Assembly (NCBI GenBank): GCA_051004815.1
Contig: JBPCJY010000172.1
Coordinates: forward strand, 1 to 64,000
Direction: 5' to 3'
Source: JBBQXY01 sp051004815
GTDB lineage: Bacteria > Chloroflexota > Ktedonobacteria > Ktedonobacterales > Ktedonobacteraceae
DNA: 64,000 nt
Under the pieces are notes generated by a model. That model was not told the origin of the DNA. It saw nothing but the letters and a program-made list of their open reading frames with translations, and made no database searches. Shown here one piece after another: positions 45,971-54,993 of the stretch; within the stretch, counting starts at the first letter, position 1; every line of letters begins with the position of its first letter. The position numbers and the translations under genes were made by a program.

Positions 45971-46711
45971 ATGAAACTTCTTGTGGTAGATAGTGATCGA
46001 GACCTTATGGTGATGCTGACAAGCTGGTTGAAAACGCTTGGGTACGAAGTATTCCGTGCTTATTCAGGCGAGCGTGCGAAAGCAGTATGGTTAGAGCAGC
46101 AACCTGAGTTTGTTATAGTAGATACCGCTATCTGGGATGTGGATGTGTTGTCGATGTGCCGCGAGATGCAGAGCAAGCATGATGCCTTGCTTCTTATCAC
46201 GACAGCTAAGCGAGACATCAACGAAGAAGTCCGTTATCTAGAAGCGGGTGCCGATGATTACTTACATAAACCTTTTTTCCCATCACAACTCCTGGCACGC
46301 ATACGTGCGGTCAGTCGCAGGTCACGTACAACTGTGGAACGCCGACCTTCCTCAGTTATAGCTGTAGGGCCAATCATCGTTGATGCCATGCACAATCAAG
46401 TCACAATGCATGGCAAAATAATCCATTTGACGCCTACCGAGAGCAAACTGTTACACTTGTTGGCAATCAATGCGGATGATGTCTGTACGGCGGAACAGAT
46501 TGTGCTGCATGTGTGGGGCTACGCAGGTGTTGGCGACGCCAGTTTGATCAAATCACATATTCGCCATGTGCGGCAGAAGATTGAGCTTGACCCGGCCCAT
46601 CCCTACTATATCAAGACAGTGGCAGGGGTAGGCTATTCGCTTGCCCTGCGCAATGTAGAAGAAGGTGAAATGAAGGAAGTTGGTCGTGCCTTACATGTAG
46701 TGCCACGTTAA
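45971..46711 (+). CDS. OmpR/PhoB-family response regulator
   Basis: This 246-residue regulator has a receiver domain (1 to about 118; LLVVDSDRDLMVML, phosphoacceptor Asp in FVIVDTAIWDVDVL, GADDYLHKPF). Its winged-helix DNA-binding domain (about 130-230) has HLTPTESKLLHLLA and SHIRHVRQKIE...VAGVGYSL. The acidic pair is DSD rather than DDD, still functional in relatives. No kinase gene is adjacent. The DUF4388 protein lies 175 bases downstream. Confidence 0.9.
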   Translation: MKLLVVDSDRDLMVMLTSWLKTLGYEVFRAYSGERAKAVWLEQQPEFVIVDTAIWDVDVLSMCREMQSKHDALLLITTAKRDINEEVRYLEAGADDYLHKPFFPSQLLARIRAVSRRSRTTVERRPSSVIAVGPIIVDAMHNQVTMHGKIIHLTPTESKLLHLLAINADDVCTAEQIVLHVWGYAGVGDASLIKSHIRHVRQKIELDPAHPYYIKTVAGVGYSLALRNVEEGEMKEVGRALHVVPR

Positions 46712-46886
46712 ATCCACAGTACAATAGTAGTAAAACATAACAAAGCAGCCGCGATACTATGCAAATGATGAGGTAAAATAGCCAATCCGGCTACGATTTA
46801 ATCATTTATCTACAATAGGCGTTCTACGTAATAGATGCTTTAGCATCCATATCCGGTTTTTAAGAATAGGGTTGGTAGTTTTGAAT

Positions 46887-47795
46887 ATGCAACATTCCCC
46901 TGGCTCCTCTTCGGCCTCATCGCGCCCCGGTTATCTGGCCGAAGTAACGCTTGTCATGGTTCACATTCGCGATACCACCGCTTCTGGTCGTCTTTCCATT
47001 CGCAATGGCGAACAATTTGGTATCGCGCACCTGTATTTTAAGCAAGCTCTCCTTGTCCATGTCACCGGTGACAAGCGAGATGGTGAAATTGTCCTGCAAG
47101 ATTTGCTCTCCTGGTCAAAGGGAAATGTCCGTTTTGATGCAGCTAGTACAGTAGAATATGAAGATGTCACCTGGCAACAGGCACAAATTTTTGCACGCTG
47201 GCTCTCCTTTTTGGAAATGCGTGCTCTCTTACAAGGCATACCCCGCTCCCGTTTAAATGGGTTCGTGCATAGCCTGACAGGTTCACTCCCAGGGCAACCG
47301 CTAGCTTTACCACGAGAGGTAAAGCACTACGAGGAGTATAGTGAAACCGCAGGTGTTCGGCAGTGGCAACGTATCAGCGAGGGGGTCAACCAGGTGGTTG
47401 AACGAGCTATTTCCAAAGAACAGCTTCAGCACGTCTCTCACTCTGCTGTGCGTCATATGAATACTTTTATGCAGCAGACAGGCCAGGTGACACAGCGTTT
47501 TGTCAAAGTGATCCAGGAAAAGACACAGCATACAACGCAAGCTACCCAACTAATGGCCAAACATGCAACAGATCATGTTGAAGCGGGTATGCAACAGACT
47601 TTGCCAAAAGAGCTTGATCAAAACCTTATCCAATCGGCCCACATTACCGTACAATCTATAGAACAGAATGTTGCGCACACAGTTTCACAAACGGTGGATC
47701 GGATAGCGACTGCAAAACCGCAGGTTCGTTCTGTGCGCCCTGTGCGTCCTGTTCCTACGCCGTTTCCTGCAACTGGCGGTTTGGGTGATGAATAG
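46887..47795 (+). CDS. DUF4388 (PATAN-like) protein with helical tail
   Basis: This protein has about 302 residues. The N-terminal domain (about 10-130) matches DUF4388/PATAN: SGRLSIRNGEQFGIAHLYFK and GEIVLQDLLSWSKGNVRF. The domain is found beside response regulators in cyanobacterial pilus and gliding systems. The C-terminal half is a Gln/Thr/His-rich helical tail, probably coiled coil, ending in Pro/Val repeats. Start choice is uncertain: the ATG at 46887 or TTGs at 46881 and 46872. Its place after a regulator suggests a signalling adaptor. Confidence 0.75.
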   Translation: MQHSPGSSSASSRPGYLAEVTLVMVHIRDTTASGRLSIRNGEQFGIAHLYFKQALLVHVTGDKRDGEIVLQDLLSWSKGNVRFDAASTVEYEDVTWQQAQIFARWLSFLEMRALLQGIPRSRLNGFVHSLTGSLPGQPLALPREVKHYEEYSETAGVRQWQRISEGVNQVVERAISKEQLQHVSHSAVRHMNTFMQQTGQVTQRFVKVIQEKTQHTTQATQLMAKHATDHVEAGMQQTLPKELDQNLIQSAHITVQSIEQNVAHTVSQTVDRIATAKPQVRSVRPVRPVPTPFPATGGLGDE

Positions 47796-47824
47796 TTGGA
47801 AAAAAGATGAGGAGGTCTTGCTTG

Positions 47825-48442
47825 ATGAAAGTACTGGTAACTGGCTTTGAGCCTTTTGGTTTATGGCAGCGCAATCCGAGTGGTGAAACAGCGCAGCATC
47901 TGGATGGTGCAACGATTGTTGATGCGGAAATTTCAGGGCTTGTATTGCCTGTCTCGTTTCAACGCGCCGCCACTCCTGTAATTGCTGCCATTGATGAGCT
48001 GCGTCCAGATGTTGTGCTCAATCTAGGGCAAGGGTCAGCCGTGGGCGTGCGTGTCGAGCGTATCGCTGTCAATCGTTGCGCTGCTCCCGCGGGAGGTGAT
48101 AATGACGGCTATGAGCCGCGAGGTGAGCCGATTGTCATGGACGGGCCAGAGACCTATCAGTCTACCTTGCCTGTCATGGACATTGTAGACCTGCTCTCCA
48201 ATGTCAAGTTCAATGCCGCTCCTTCCGATTCAGCGGGCGAGTTTCTCTGCAACTACGTGATGTACACAACGCTGCATCACATCGCTATGCACAATTTGCC
48301 AATCCAGGCAGGATTCATCCATGCCTCCCCTTTGCGCGAGGAGGTACCTGATCTCACCGAAGGCAAAGGCATGCGCCTGAAAAAATGGATAGACTTTGTC
48401 GAGGCCACATTATATTTATTACGTACCTCGGTGGTAGTGTAG
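47825..48442 (+). CDS. pcp: Pyroglutamyl-peptidase I
   Basis: This cysteine peptidase (C15) removes N-terminal pyroglutamate. The 205-residue protein has VTGFEPFGLWQRNPSGE, the catalytic Glu region LGQGSAVGVRVERIAVN, the catalytic Cys in SAGEFLCNYVMY and the His in AGFIHASPL. The ATG at 47825 lies eight bases after GAGGAGG. Confidence 0.95.
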   Translation: MKVLVTGFEPFGLWQRNPSGETAQHLDGATIVDAEISGLVLPVSFQRAATPVIAAIDELRPDVVLNLGQGSAVGVRVERIAVNRCAAPAGGDNDGYEPRGEPIVMDGPETYQSTLPVMDIVDLLSNVKFNAAPSDSAGEFLCNYVMYTTLHHIAMHNLPIQAGFIHASPLREEVPDLTEGKGMRLKKWIDFVEATLYLLRTSVVV

Positions 48443-48846
48443 CAAAAAAGGGGACGATTCCTGTTTGCATACAGGACTTTTAGGGGGGGTAATCTTGTGG
48501 TTAAAGTTCGTTTCTGTTACAGTTAAGAAGGGTTGTCTGCTTGTAATAGAAATATCTTTAAGATGTGGCGAATTTTCGAACATCTTAAAGATATTGTATT
48601 GCCATTCCTGGAATTCAGTTGATGTATGGTTGGGGCATACAGTAGAAGGTATTTTCCTGGAAACTCATGGCCATCATATTGATACGTGTCTACCTATCCC
48701 TACATTTGCCCTGGTGGCACGTTGTCTGGCGCATGATGAAATGTGATCACACGGTGCGATTCGTAAGGCTTTATTTGGTTAGAGCAAGGCATGCATGGAA
48801 CAGTCCGTTGTCTACTGCCTGCTAAGATGAAGAAATTGGAGCTGAG
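48443..48846. other. Intergenic region with perfect inverted repeat
   Basis: Bases 48551-48566 and 48580-48595 are perfect 16-base inverted copies around a 13-base centre, itself partly palindromic (CGAATTTTCG). There is no T run, so a terminator is unlikely; an operator or RNA structure is possible. An open frame of 93 codons spans the area without a binding site and is not called. Confidence 0.6.
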
Positions 48847-51114
48847 ATGGTACGATTTCTATACAAAATACCTATTTTCCGCCGACTCTTTATGACGTTT
48901 ATGATTGTAGCTGTCATACCCGCGATTATTATTATTTTGTTAGACAACTTCTATCTAAGTAGCCTCACAACGCGTGGACAGGCGGTTCAAATCAGTTTTG
49001 ATGCTCAGAGTATTGCGTCAACGGAGCAAGGCAACCTGCTACGTATGAATGCGCTGTTACAAACACGTCATGACCAGGTATTTGCCAGTCTCTCCAACAA
49101 TGTGCATGATCCTTCACTGGCAGCCGCAGGTGGTCTGTTCAGTGCCGACATCGCGGCCCGAGCGGCTGAATTCAATCTCGCTATAAACTCATACGGTAAT
49201 AGCTATGAAATAGCGACCTCCAGTAATATGAGCGGTATTCGCAGCATCTTACTGAATGATAACGCGGCTACTGGCCCTGGCATCATTAAAGATCAACAGG
49301 ATGCCCTGAGTGCTGTCACCAGTGCCAATGGTTTATGGACACAGTACAAAGGGTTGCAAGAGAATGAATTGCAGCAACTACAGTCTTTGGAAGGCAATAC
49401 CTCGTTAACTACAGCTCAGCTTGCTGCTAAGTATAATCAAGCGTACTTGACCCTCTGGAAAGCCAATAATATTTTTACTGATCTCAGAAACAGCTGGCAG
49501 CGTGTGGTAGATGATGCGGTGTCGATGGGTAAAACAGTGACCTCTGTTGGATCTTCCATTTCAACACCGATAACACTCGCCACAATTATAGCTGTTGCAG
49601 TGACGTTTTTGATTGTGCTTGTCACTGGCTGGCTCGTGAACCTCACGATTACGAATCCCCTTCGCAGCCTGGCTACCCTTACCCGGCGTATTGGTAAAGG
49701 TGACACATCTGCACGAGCAAATATCCAGGGTCGCGATGAAATTGCGCTGGTTGCTAATTCGATGAACAAAATGTTGGATAACATCGTAAACCTGATCCAA
49801 CAGACCCAGGCGCAACGTGATAATTTACAAGCGCAGGTAGAAAAACTGGTGGGCGAGGTCAGCATTGTAGGTGAAGGTGATTTGCGCATCCAGGCGGAAG
49901 TTACGAATGATGCACTGGGTGTACTCGCCGATTCATTTAATTATATGGTCGAAGAACTGGGCAGTTTGATTGTGCGTGTCAAGTCGGTGGCCTTGGAAGT
50001 TGAGCGTTCGACTTCCACCATCCTTAATCGAATGATGCATCTGGTGGAGGCAGACAACAACCAAATCAACCAGATAAATCTCGCCGTTATCTCCGTGGAG
50101 CGTATGGCCGATGCCAGCCACCAGGTTGCTTCACGAGCACAGGTTCTCTATGGTGTAGCGCGTGAAGCTCAGCAGAGTGCGCAAGGCGGACGCGAATCGG
50201 TACAACAGGCGGTTGAAGGGATAGGTCGCATCAGCATCAATGTGCAAACCACCGCAGAGAAGGTGCAAACGCTTGGTGAGCGTTCACTTGAGATCAATAA
50301 CATCATCGATGCTATTTCGGGTATTGCCCATCAGACCAATCGTCTGGCACTCGATGCCGCTATTCAAGCGGCTATGGCCGGTGAGAATGGCAAAGGTTTC
50401 GCAGCCGTTGCGGCAGATATCCGTCGTTTGGCCGAACGGGCGAAAGATCAAGCTGGTATGATTACCAAAATCGTGCGCAGCGTTCGTGAAGACATCGGTG
50501 CCGTCGCGGTTTCCATGCAGGACACCGAACGAGAGACCTCTGTTGGTGCGACATTGACCGAGGAAGCGGGAGCCGCTCTGTTATCTATCTTTTCCGCAGT
50601 TGAGCAGCAAGCCAAAGAAATTAACGGTATTAACCAGGTCACCGCACAACAGGTGCAAACGTCAAATGACATTGTTACCATCATGCGGAGAGTTTCTGAT
50701 GGCACGCAACAAAGCAGCATAGAGACCCGCGAAGCCTCCCAGAACATGGAACGCCTGGCACGCCTGGTTGAACAGTTGCGGGCGTCAACGGAAGCTTTCA
50801 AACTACATGAGATGCAGAACTCTTACGCATCCCCTCCTCCTACTAGCGTAATATCTGAAGAAGAGCAGCAAAATCCCCCATCCGTGAGCGGTTATTTCCG
50901 TACCGTCACTGCTGAAGCGCGTACTTCGCCTGCTGAAGCGCAAGTGGCCTTACCTGCTCGTTGGTCTGCTGAACCCTCTCTTCTTCCTCCGCCACAGCAA
51001 ACTGGCTGGAATGGTTCCGCGCAGCAGAATCAGCAACGGTATGCTGGACCTCCCAACCGGCAAGGTGGTAATGGCAACAGTAATAACAACGGCAACGGGT
51101 ACGGGAGGAGATAG
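48847..51114 (+). CDS. Methyl-accepting chemotaxis protein
   Basis: This 755-residue chemoreceptor has TM1 at about 10-32, a helical sensor region (about 40-235, four-helix-bundle-like), and TM2 at about 240-264. A HAMP domain (about 265-318) is followed by a second HAMP-like unit (VGEVSIVGEGDLRIQAEVTN). The signalling domain hairpin tip is GIAHQTNRLALDAAIQAAMA, with Asp-Ala where most receptors have Asn-Ala. A tail of about 100 residues rich in Pro, Gln, Asn and Gly replaces the usual CheR-binding pentapeptide. No other chemotaxis genes are in the window. Confidence 0.93.
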   Translation: MVRFLYKIPIFRRLFMTFMIVAVIPAIIIILLDNFYLSSLTTRGQAVQISFDAQSIASTEQGNLLRMNALLQTRHDQVFASLSNNVHDPSLAAAGGLFSADIAARAAEFNLAINSYGNSYEIATSSNMSGIRSILLNDNAATGPGIIKDQQDALSAVTSANGLWTQYKGLQENELQQLQSLEGNTSLTTAQLAAKYNQAYLTLWKANNIFTDLRNSWQRVVDDAVSMGKTVTSVGSSISTPITLATIIAVAVTFLIVLVTGWLVNLTITNPLRSLATLTRRIGKGDTSARANIQGRDEIALVANSMNKMLDNIVNLIQQTQAQRDNLQAQVEKLVGEVSIVGEGDLRIQAEVTNDALGVLADSFNYMVEELGSLIVRVKSVALEVERSTSTILNRMMHLVEADNNQINQINLAVISVERMADASHQVASRAQVLYGVAREAQQSAQGGRESVQQAVEGIGRISINVQTTAEKVQTLGERSLEINNIIDAISGIAHQTNRLALDAAIQAAMAGENGKGFAAVAADIRRLAERAKDQAGMITKIVRSVREDIGAVAVSMQDTERETSVGATLTEEAGAALLSIFSAVEQQAKEINGINQVTAQQVQTSNDIVTIMRRVSDGTQQSSIETREASQNMERLARLVEQLRASTEAFKLHEMQNSYASPPPTSVISEEEQQNPPSVSGYFRTVTAEARTSPAEAQVALPARWSAEPSLLPPPQQTGWNGSAQQNQQRYAGPPNRQGGNGNSNNNGNGYGRR

Positions 51115-51130
51115 TTGGATGCTTCCAAGT

Positions 51131-51168
51131 AAAAAGACGCTTAACAAATCTGTTGAGCGTCTTTTTAT
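51131..51168. terminator. Bidirectional terminator
   Basis: A 16-bp stem (51131-51146 with 51151-51166) begins with AAAAAG and ends with CTTTTT around a 4-base loop. It separates the convergent chemoreceptor and MBL-hydrolase genes. Confidence 0.85.
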
Positions 51169-51187
51169 TGTTGCGAGATCTCTTTTC

Positions 51188-52126
51188 CTATGTGAGGCGT
51201 TCTGGATGTCTCTTTCGCCAGTAGCGCATGTAGCCCTGAACGGTCATGGCATAGTTGGACGCGATCTCGTACCGCTGTAGCGCGTGGGGATCGCGGGCTA
51301 TGCGCTGTAGCTCCGGTTGTGTCCACTCGATCAGCATCGCAATAATTTCGGCCTCCTCTTTGCCGTTGTGCATGGCATCCAGGACGAAATCTCCCCAGGC
51401 ATAGAGCTTTTCCCGTAATCGCCTAAAGTGCGGCACAATGTCTCTAACAGCTCCAAAATGGGCGATATAGAGTACATCGGGTCGCAAGCTTTTGACCAGG
51501 TTGATGCTCTCAGTCCAAGCTTCCAAGTCAAGATCGGGTGGTGGTGTTGGCGGGCGCACATAGTCAACGCCAGGGAGACGCACACCGCCAACATCGCCCG
51601 CGAACAACTCTCCCGAATGGGCATCGAAGAAGATGACATGGTGGACCGCGTGTCCAGGCGTATAATGTACCTCCAAGCGACGGCCCGCCACCTTGAGAAT
51701 ATCGCCACCTTCGAGCGTGTGGACGCGTTTAGCAGGTGTTGGTTCAATCTCGCCCCACAGCATCTTCATCCGCTCACCGTAGATGCGCGATGCACTGGCA
51801 ACCACTTTGCTTGTGTCAATCAGGTGTGGTGCGCCTTTGCTGTGGACATATACCTGGGCTTTAGGCAGCAGCCGTATCAAAGAGCCAGTAACACCTGCAT
51901 GATCTAAGTGAACGTGTGTCGCGAGAATATGCGTGACATCCTGCGGCTCAAAACCTGCTTCCCGAATCGATCCTAACAGTGGTTCGAGCGTGCTACCAGG
52001 TCCTGGGTCAATGATAGCGAGTTCGTTCTCTCCGGCAAGCAGGTAGGAACCAATAATATCTTGTTCACCCAGGAACGGCAAGGAAACCCCCCATGCCCCT
52101 GGGCTGATTTGTGTGACCTTAGCCAA
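51188..52126 (-). CDS. MBL-fold metallo-hydrolase
   Basis: This 312-residue metallo-beta-lactamase-fold enzyme has the metal motif ATHVHLDHAG, a third His in YTPGHAVHH, Asp in FAGDVGG and a final His in LYIAHFGAV. It resembles glyoxalase II-like and lactonase-like members with a C-terminal helical extension. The start is a TTG at 52126, eight bases after GGAGG. It lies 14 bases after the P5C dehydrogenase stop, so the two are likely co-transcribed. Confidence 0.88.
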   Translation of the reverse strand: MAKVTQISPGAWGVSLPFLGEQDIIGSYLLAGENELAIIDPGPGSTLEPLLGSIREAGFEPQDVTHILATHVHLDHAGVTGSLIRLLPKAQVYVHSKGAPHLIDTSKVVASASRIYGERMKMLWGEIEPTPAKRVHTLEGGDILKVAGRRLEVHYTPGHAVHHVIFFDAHSGELFAGDVGGVRLPGVDYVRPPTPPPDLDLEAWTESINLVKSLRPDVLYIAHFGAVRDIVPHFRRLREKLYAWGDFVLDAMHNGKEEAEIIAMLIEWTQPELQRIARDPHALQRYEIASNYAMTVQGYMRYWRKRHPERLT

Positions 52127-52140
52127 GGAGAATCCTCCAT

Positions 52141-53718
52141 TTATTTCGTAGTCGAGATAGCTTTTGCCTGTGTGAATAGTAGCAAGTAATCTCTACCGCC
52201 CGCCTTCGAGTCAGTCCCCGACATGTTAAAGCCGCCAAATGGATGGACGCCAACGAGCGCACCTGTGCTTTTGCGGTTGAAGTAGAGGTTGCCAACATGG
52301 TACTCCTCTTTTGCTCGCTCGATACGCTCCGGGTTATTGGAATACAGTGAACCGGTTAGCCCGTACTCTGTATCATTGGCGATATGCAGAGCATCGTCAA
52401 AGTCTTTGGCTTTAATCACCGTTAACACTGGCCCAAAAATCTCTTCCTGGGAGATGCGTGCATGGGGGTCAACGTCAGCAATGACCGTTGGCTCGATAAA
52501 GTAGCCAGGGCCGTGATGCCCACCTCCAGTGAGAAGTTTACCTTCACCCTTACCTATCTCGATATATTCGGTGATTTTCTTCATCGCATTTTCATCGACG
52601 ACAGGTCCCATATAGGTGCTCAGCTGTGTCACATCGCCCAGCGATAACTGCTTCGTCTTTTCAATGACCTTTTGCAGCACTTGGTCATAGACCTTGTCAA
52701 CGATGATGGCTCGCGAACCGGCTGAGCATTTTTGCCCCTGGAAACCAAAGGCCGACGTAACGATAGCCGCCGCCGCCGCATCGAGATTGGCCGTTTCATC
52801 GACAACAACAGCATCTTTGCCGCCCATTTCGAGAATGGTGCGTTTCAGCCAGCGTTGTCCTGGTTGGTGTTTGGCGGCCAGTTCATTGATGCGCAACCCG
52901 ACATCTCGCGAACCAGTGAAGGCAATGAAGCGTAACTGGGGATTTTCGATCAGCGTATCGCCAATAGTTGAGCCGGAACCCGTCAGGAAGTTGACGACGC
53001 CAGCTGGCAACCCCACCTCTTCCAGAACATTGACAAATTGTGCGGCAATCGCCGGTGCCGTACTGGCGGGTTTAAGCACCACCGTGTTGCCCGTGACAAA
53101 GGCGGCACTGGTCATGCCTGCTGTAATGGCACATGGGAAATTCCAGGGTGGTATGACTGCGCCCACGCCGAGCGGAATGTAGACCAGTTTGTTGTCTTCC
53201 TCTTCAATGCGCACAATCGGCTGGTCATCTGCCAGACGCATCATTTCGCGAGCATAATATTCCATAAAGTCGATGGCTTCCGCCGTATCACCATCGGCCT
53301 CGGGCCAACTCTTGCCTACTTCATAGATCATCCAGGCGTTCATAAGGAAACGGCGTGTACGCATCAAATCGGCTGCGGCGAAGAGATAGCCAGCTCGTTC
53401 TTCGGCTGACACACGTTTCCAACTTTCAAAAGCTGCCGCTGCCGCCTGAACCGCCTCATTCGTCTGCTGGGCAGTGGCGCGTGAAAAATAGCCAATGACC
53501 TGCTCAGGGTTGGAAGGGTTAATAGAGGCAAATGTTGCCTCACTCGTAATCTTTTTACCGCCAATAATGAGCGGATAGGTGCGCCCCAGCTCACCTTTTA
53601 CCTGCTCTAATGCTTTCAGCTGAGCCTGACGATTCTCCTCCTTCGAGAAATCGGTAAAAGGCTGGTTGACAAACGGCGTCTGTGCGCGTGCCATAACACT
53701 TTCAACAACATTCTTCAT
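52141..53718 (-). CDS. pruA: L-glutamate gamma-semialdehyde (P5C) dehydrogenase
   Basis: This 525-residue aldehyde dehydrogenase makes glutamate from P5C in proline and arginine breakdown. IPPWNFPCAITAGMTSAAFV, FTGSRDVGLRINELA, the Glu in TILEMGGKDAVVVDE and the nucleophile Cys in FQGQKCSAGSRAI are diagnostic of the RocA/PruA group. The ATG at 53718 follows AAGGAG by eight bases. No proline dehydrogenase gene was recognised nearby. The product feeds the two amino acid dehydrogenases of this window. Confidence 0.94.
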   Translation of the reverse strand: MKNVVESVMARAQTPFVNQPFTDFSKEENRQAQLKALEQVKGELGRTYPLIIGGKKITSEATFASINPSNPEQVIGYFSRATAQQTNEAVQAAAAAFESWKRVSAEERAGYLFAAADLMRTRRFLMNAWMIYEVGKSWPEADGDTAEAIDFMEYYAREMMRLADDQPIVRIEEEDNKLVYIPLGVGAVIPPWNFPCAITAGMTSAAFVTGNTVVLKPASTAPAIAAQFVNVLEEVGLPAGVVNFLTGSGSTIGDTLIENPQLRFIAFTGSRDVGLRINELAAKHQPGQRWLKRTILEMGGKDAVVVDETANLDAAAAAIVTSAFGFQGQKCSAGSRAIIVDKVYDQVLQKVIEKTKQLSLGDVTQLSTYMGPVVDENAMKKITEYIEIGKGEGKLLTGGGHHGPGYFIEPTVIADVDPHARISQEEIFGPVLTVIKAKDFDDALHIANDTEYGLTGSLYSNNPERIERAKEEYHVGNLYFNRKSTGALVGVHPFGGFNMSGTDSKAGGRDYLLLFTQAKAISTTK

Positions 53719-53822
53719 CAAAATCACTCCTTAAAAACACATCATTGTGTAAAACTACATTTTCATTCATTGTATCTCATAGAGAGGAGCGAAGGTAAGA
53801 GTTACCTTAAAGGGGTGAGGAT

Positions 53823-54194
53823 TCAATTTTCTCCCTGTTCGGTAGGATGAAACATAAAATCGACGCTCATCCAGAGGCTTTTGGCGTGACGAAAGAAGAT
53901 GAACGGCAAGATAAAGGGCATGGGTAAGCCAATAGCGATGAGCAGGGTAATCGGTTGCTGCGCCATTGCCAGATAGATAGCCAGCGGCACCGCGACCAAT
54001 GCTATCAACAACTCGGTGATAACAAGATTGATCGCAATGGCTCCTGTCCAATAACCCTCTTCGCGCTCATAACGCCAGCCGCACACGGGGCATCGCTCAT
54101 ACATTTTGAAGCCTCTACGGAAAAGCTTGCCCTTACCACAATTGGGACAGCGCAAGAGAATTCCCCGTATAAGGCTGGTTGTGATACTTATCAA
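53823..54194 (-). CDS. DUF983 family protein
   Basis: This 123-residue protein has a zinc-ribbon-like N-terminus (CPNCGKGKLF, then CPVCGWRY). A conserved EGYWTGAIAINLVI leads into two membrane helices (about 52-105). The family's function is unknown. The start is a TTG at 54194, seven bases after AAGAGGT. Confidence 0.87.
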   Translation of the reverse strand: MISITTSLIRGILLRCPNCGKGKLFRRGFKMYERCPVCGWRYEREEGYWTGAIAINLVITELLIALVAVPLAIYLAMAQQPITLLIAIGLPMPFILPFIFFRHAKSLWMSVDFMFHPTEQGEN

Positions 54195-54532
54195 CCGCTA
54201 TACCTCTTGCAAAGTAGAAGCGCAGTGATTAGCTCTCTATTTTGCAATCTTCAATACAAATATCATGTGTACAGATGCAGTTTACCACCATTGCCCTCGA
54301 TTGTGCCAATTGAGAGAAGGGATGATTATGTCGTCAATGGAAACAAATACAAGCCTCCCATTGTTCTTATGTATGGAAACACAATTCAGAAAAATGAACA
54401 TCGCTTAGCCGTGAAAGAGAGTAGTATCGTCTCTTCAATGCACTCCTGTGCGCTTGAAACAATGCACAGCACTATAGTTTTTGATAGACAAGAGATATTA
54501 GAGTAATGAAAGATAAGAAAGCAGGGAATAAT
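54195..54532. other. Divergent intergenic region
   Basis: This 338-base gap between DUF983 and msrB holds no gene I can support. The region before msrB is A/T-rich and must contain its promoter; no pair of boxes stood out. Confidence 0.4.
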
Positions 54533-54940
54533 ATGAGCGATTTAAAGAATATGCCAGATTCGTTCTGGAAAGAGAAACTAACGCCGGAGCAATACCAGGT
54601 CTGCCGCCGCAAAGGAACGGAGCGAGCTTTCACAGGCGCACTCTACAATAACCACGCGGAAGGGATGTATGAATGTGTAGCATGTGGACAGCCATTGTTT
54701 TCCTCTGACGCGAAATTTGAATCGGGGTCGGGATGGCCAAGCTTTGATCGCCCTGTTGACTGGGAACACCTGGAACTGCACGAGGACAAGTCCTTCCTTA
54801 TGAAGCGAACCGAAGTCGTTTGTAAAAACTGTGGTGCGCACCTGGGGCATCTCTTCGATGATGGTCCGCGAGACACAACGGGGCAGCGGTATTGTATCAA
54901 CTCAGTTGCTTTGAATTTCCGTCCCGCTGACGCAGAGTAA
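54533..54940 (+). CDS. msrB: Peptide-methionine (R)-S-oxide reductase
   Basis: MsrB repairs methionine-R-sulfoxide in proteins. The 135-residue protein has the zinc pairs CVAC and CKNC, SGSGWPSFDRPV, HLGHLFDDGP and the catalytic Cys in RYCINSVALNF. The ATG at 54533 follows AGGGA; the ATG at 54506 lacks a site. msrA is not in the window. Confidence 0.96.
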   Translation: MSDLKNMPDSFWKEKLTPEQYQVCRRKGTERAFTGALYNNHAEGMYECVACGQPLFSSDAKFESGSGWPSFDRPVDWEHLELHEDKSFLMKRTEVVCKNCGAHLGHLFDDGPRDTTGQRYCINSVALNFRPADAE

Positions 54941-54993
54941 CTGGGAATTCGCCTTTTGTACGGGCGTGAAGTAGCTTCTCCTTCCCACCTTTT

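Noticed and set aside
48465..48746. 93-codon plus-strand frame between pcp and the chemoreceptor
   Set aside because: No binding site and no family resemblance; it crosses the perfect inverted repeat. A small toxin-like protein cannot be fully excluded.
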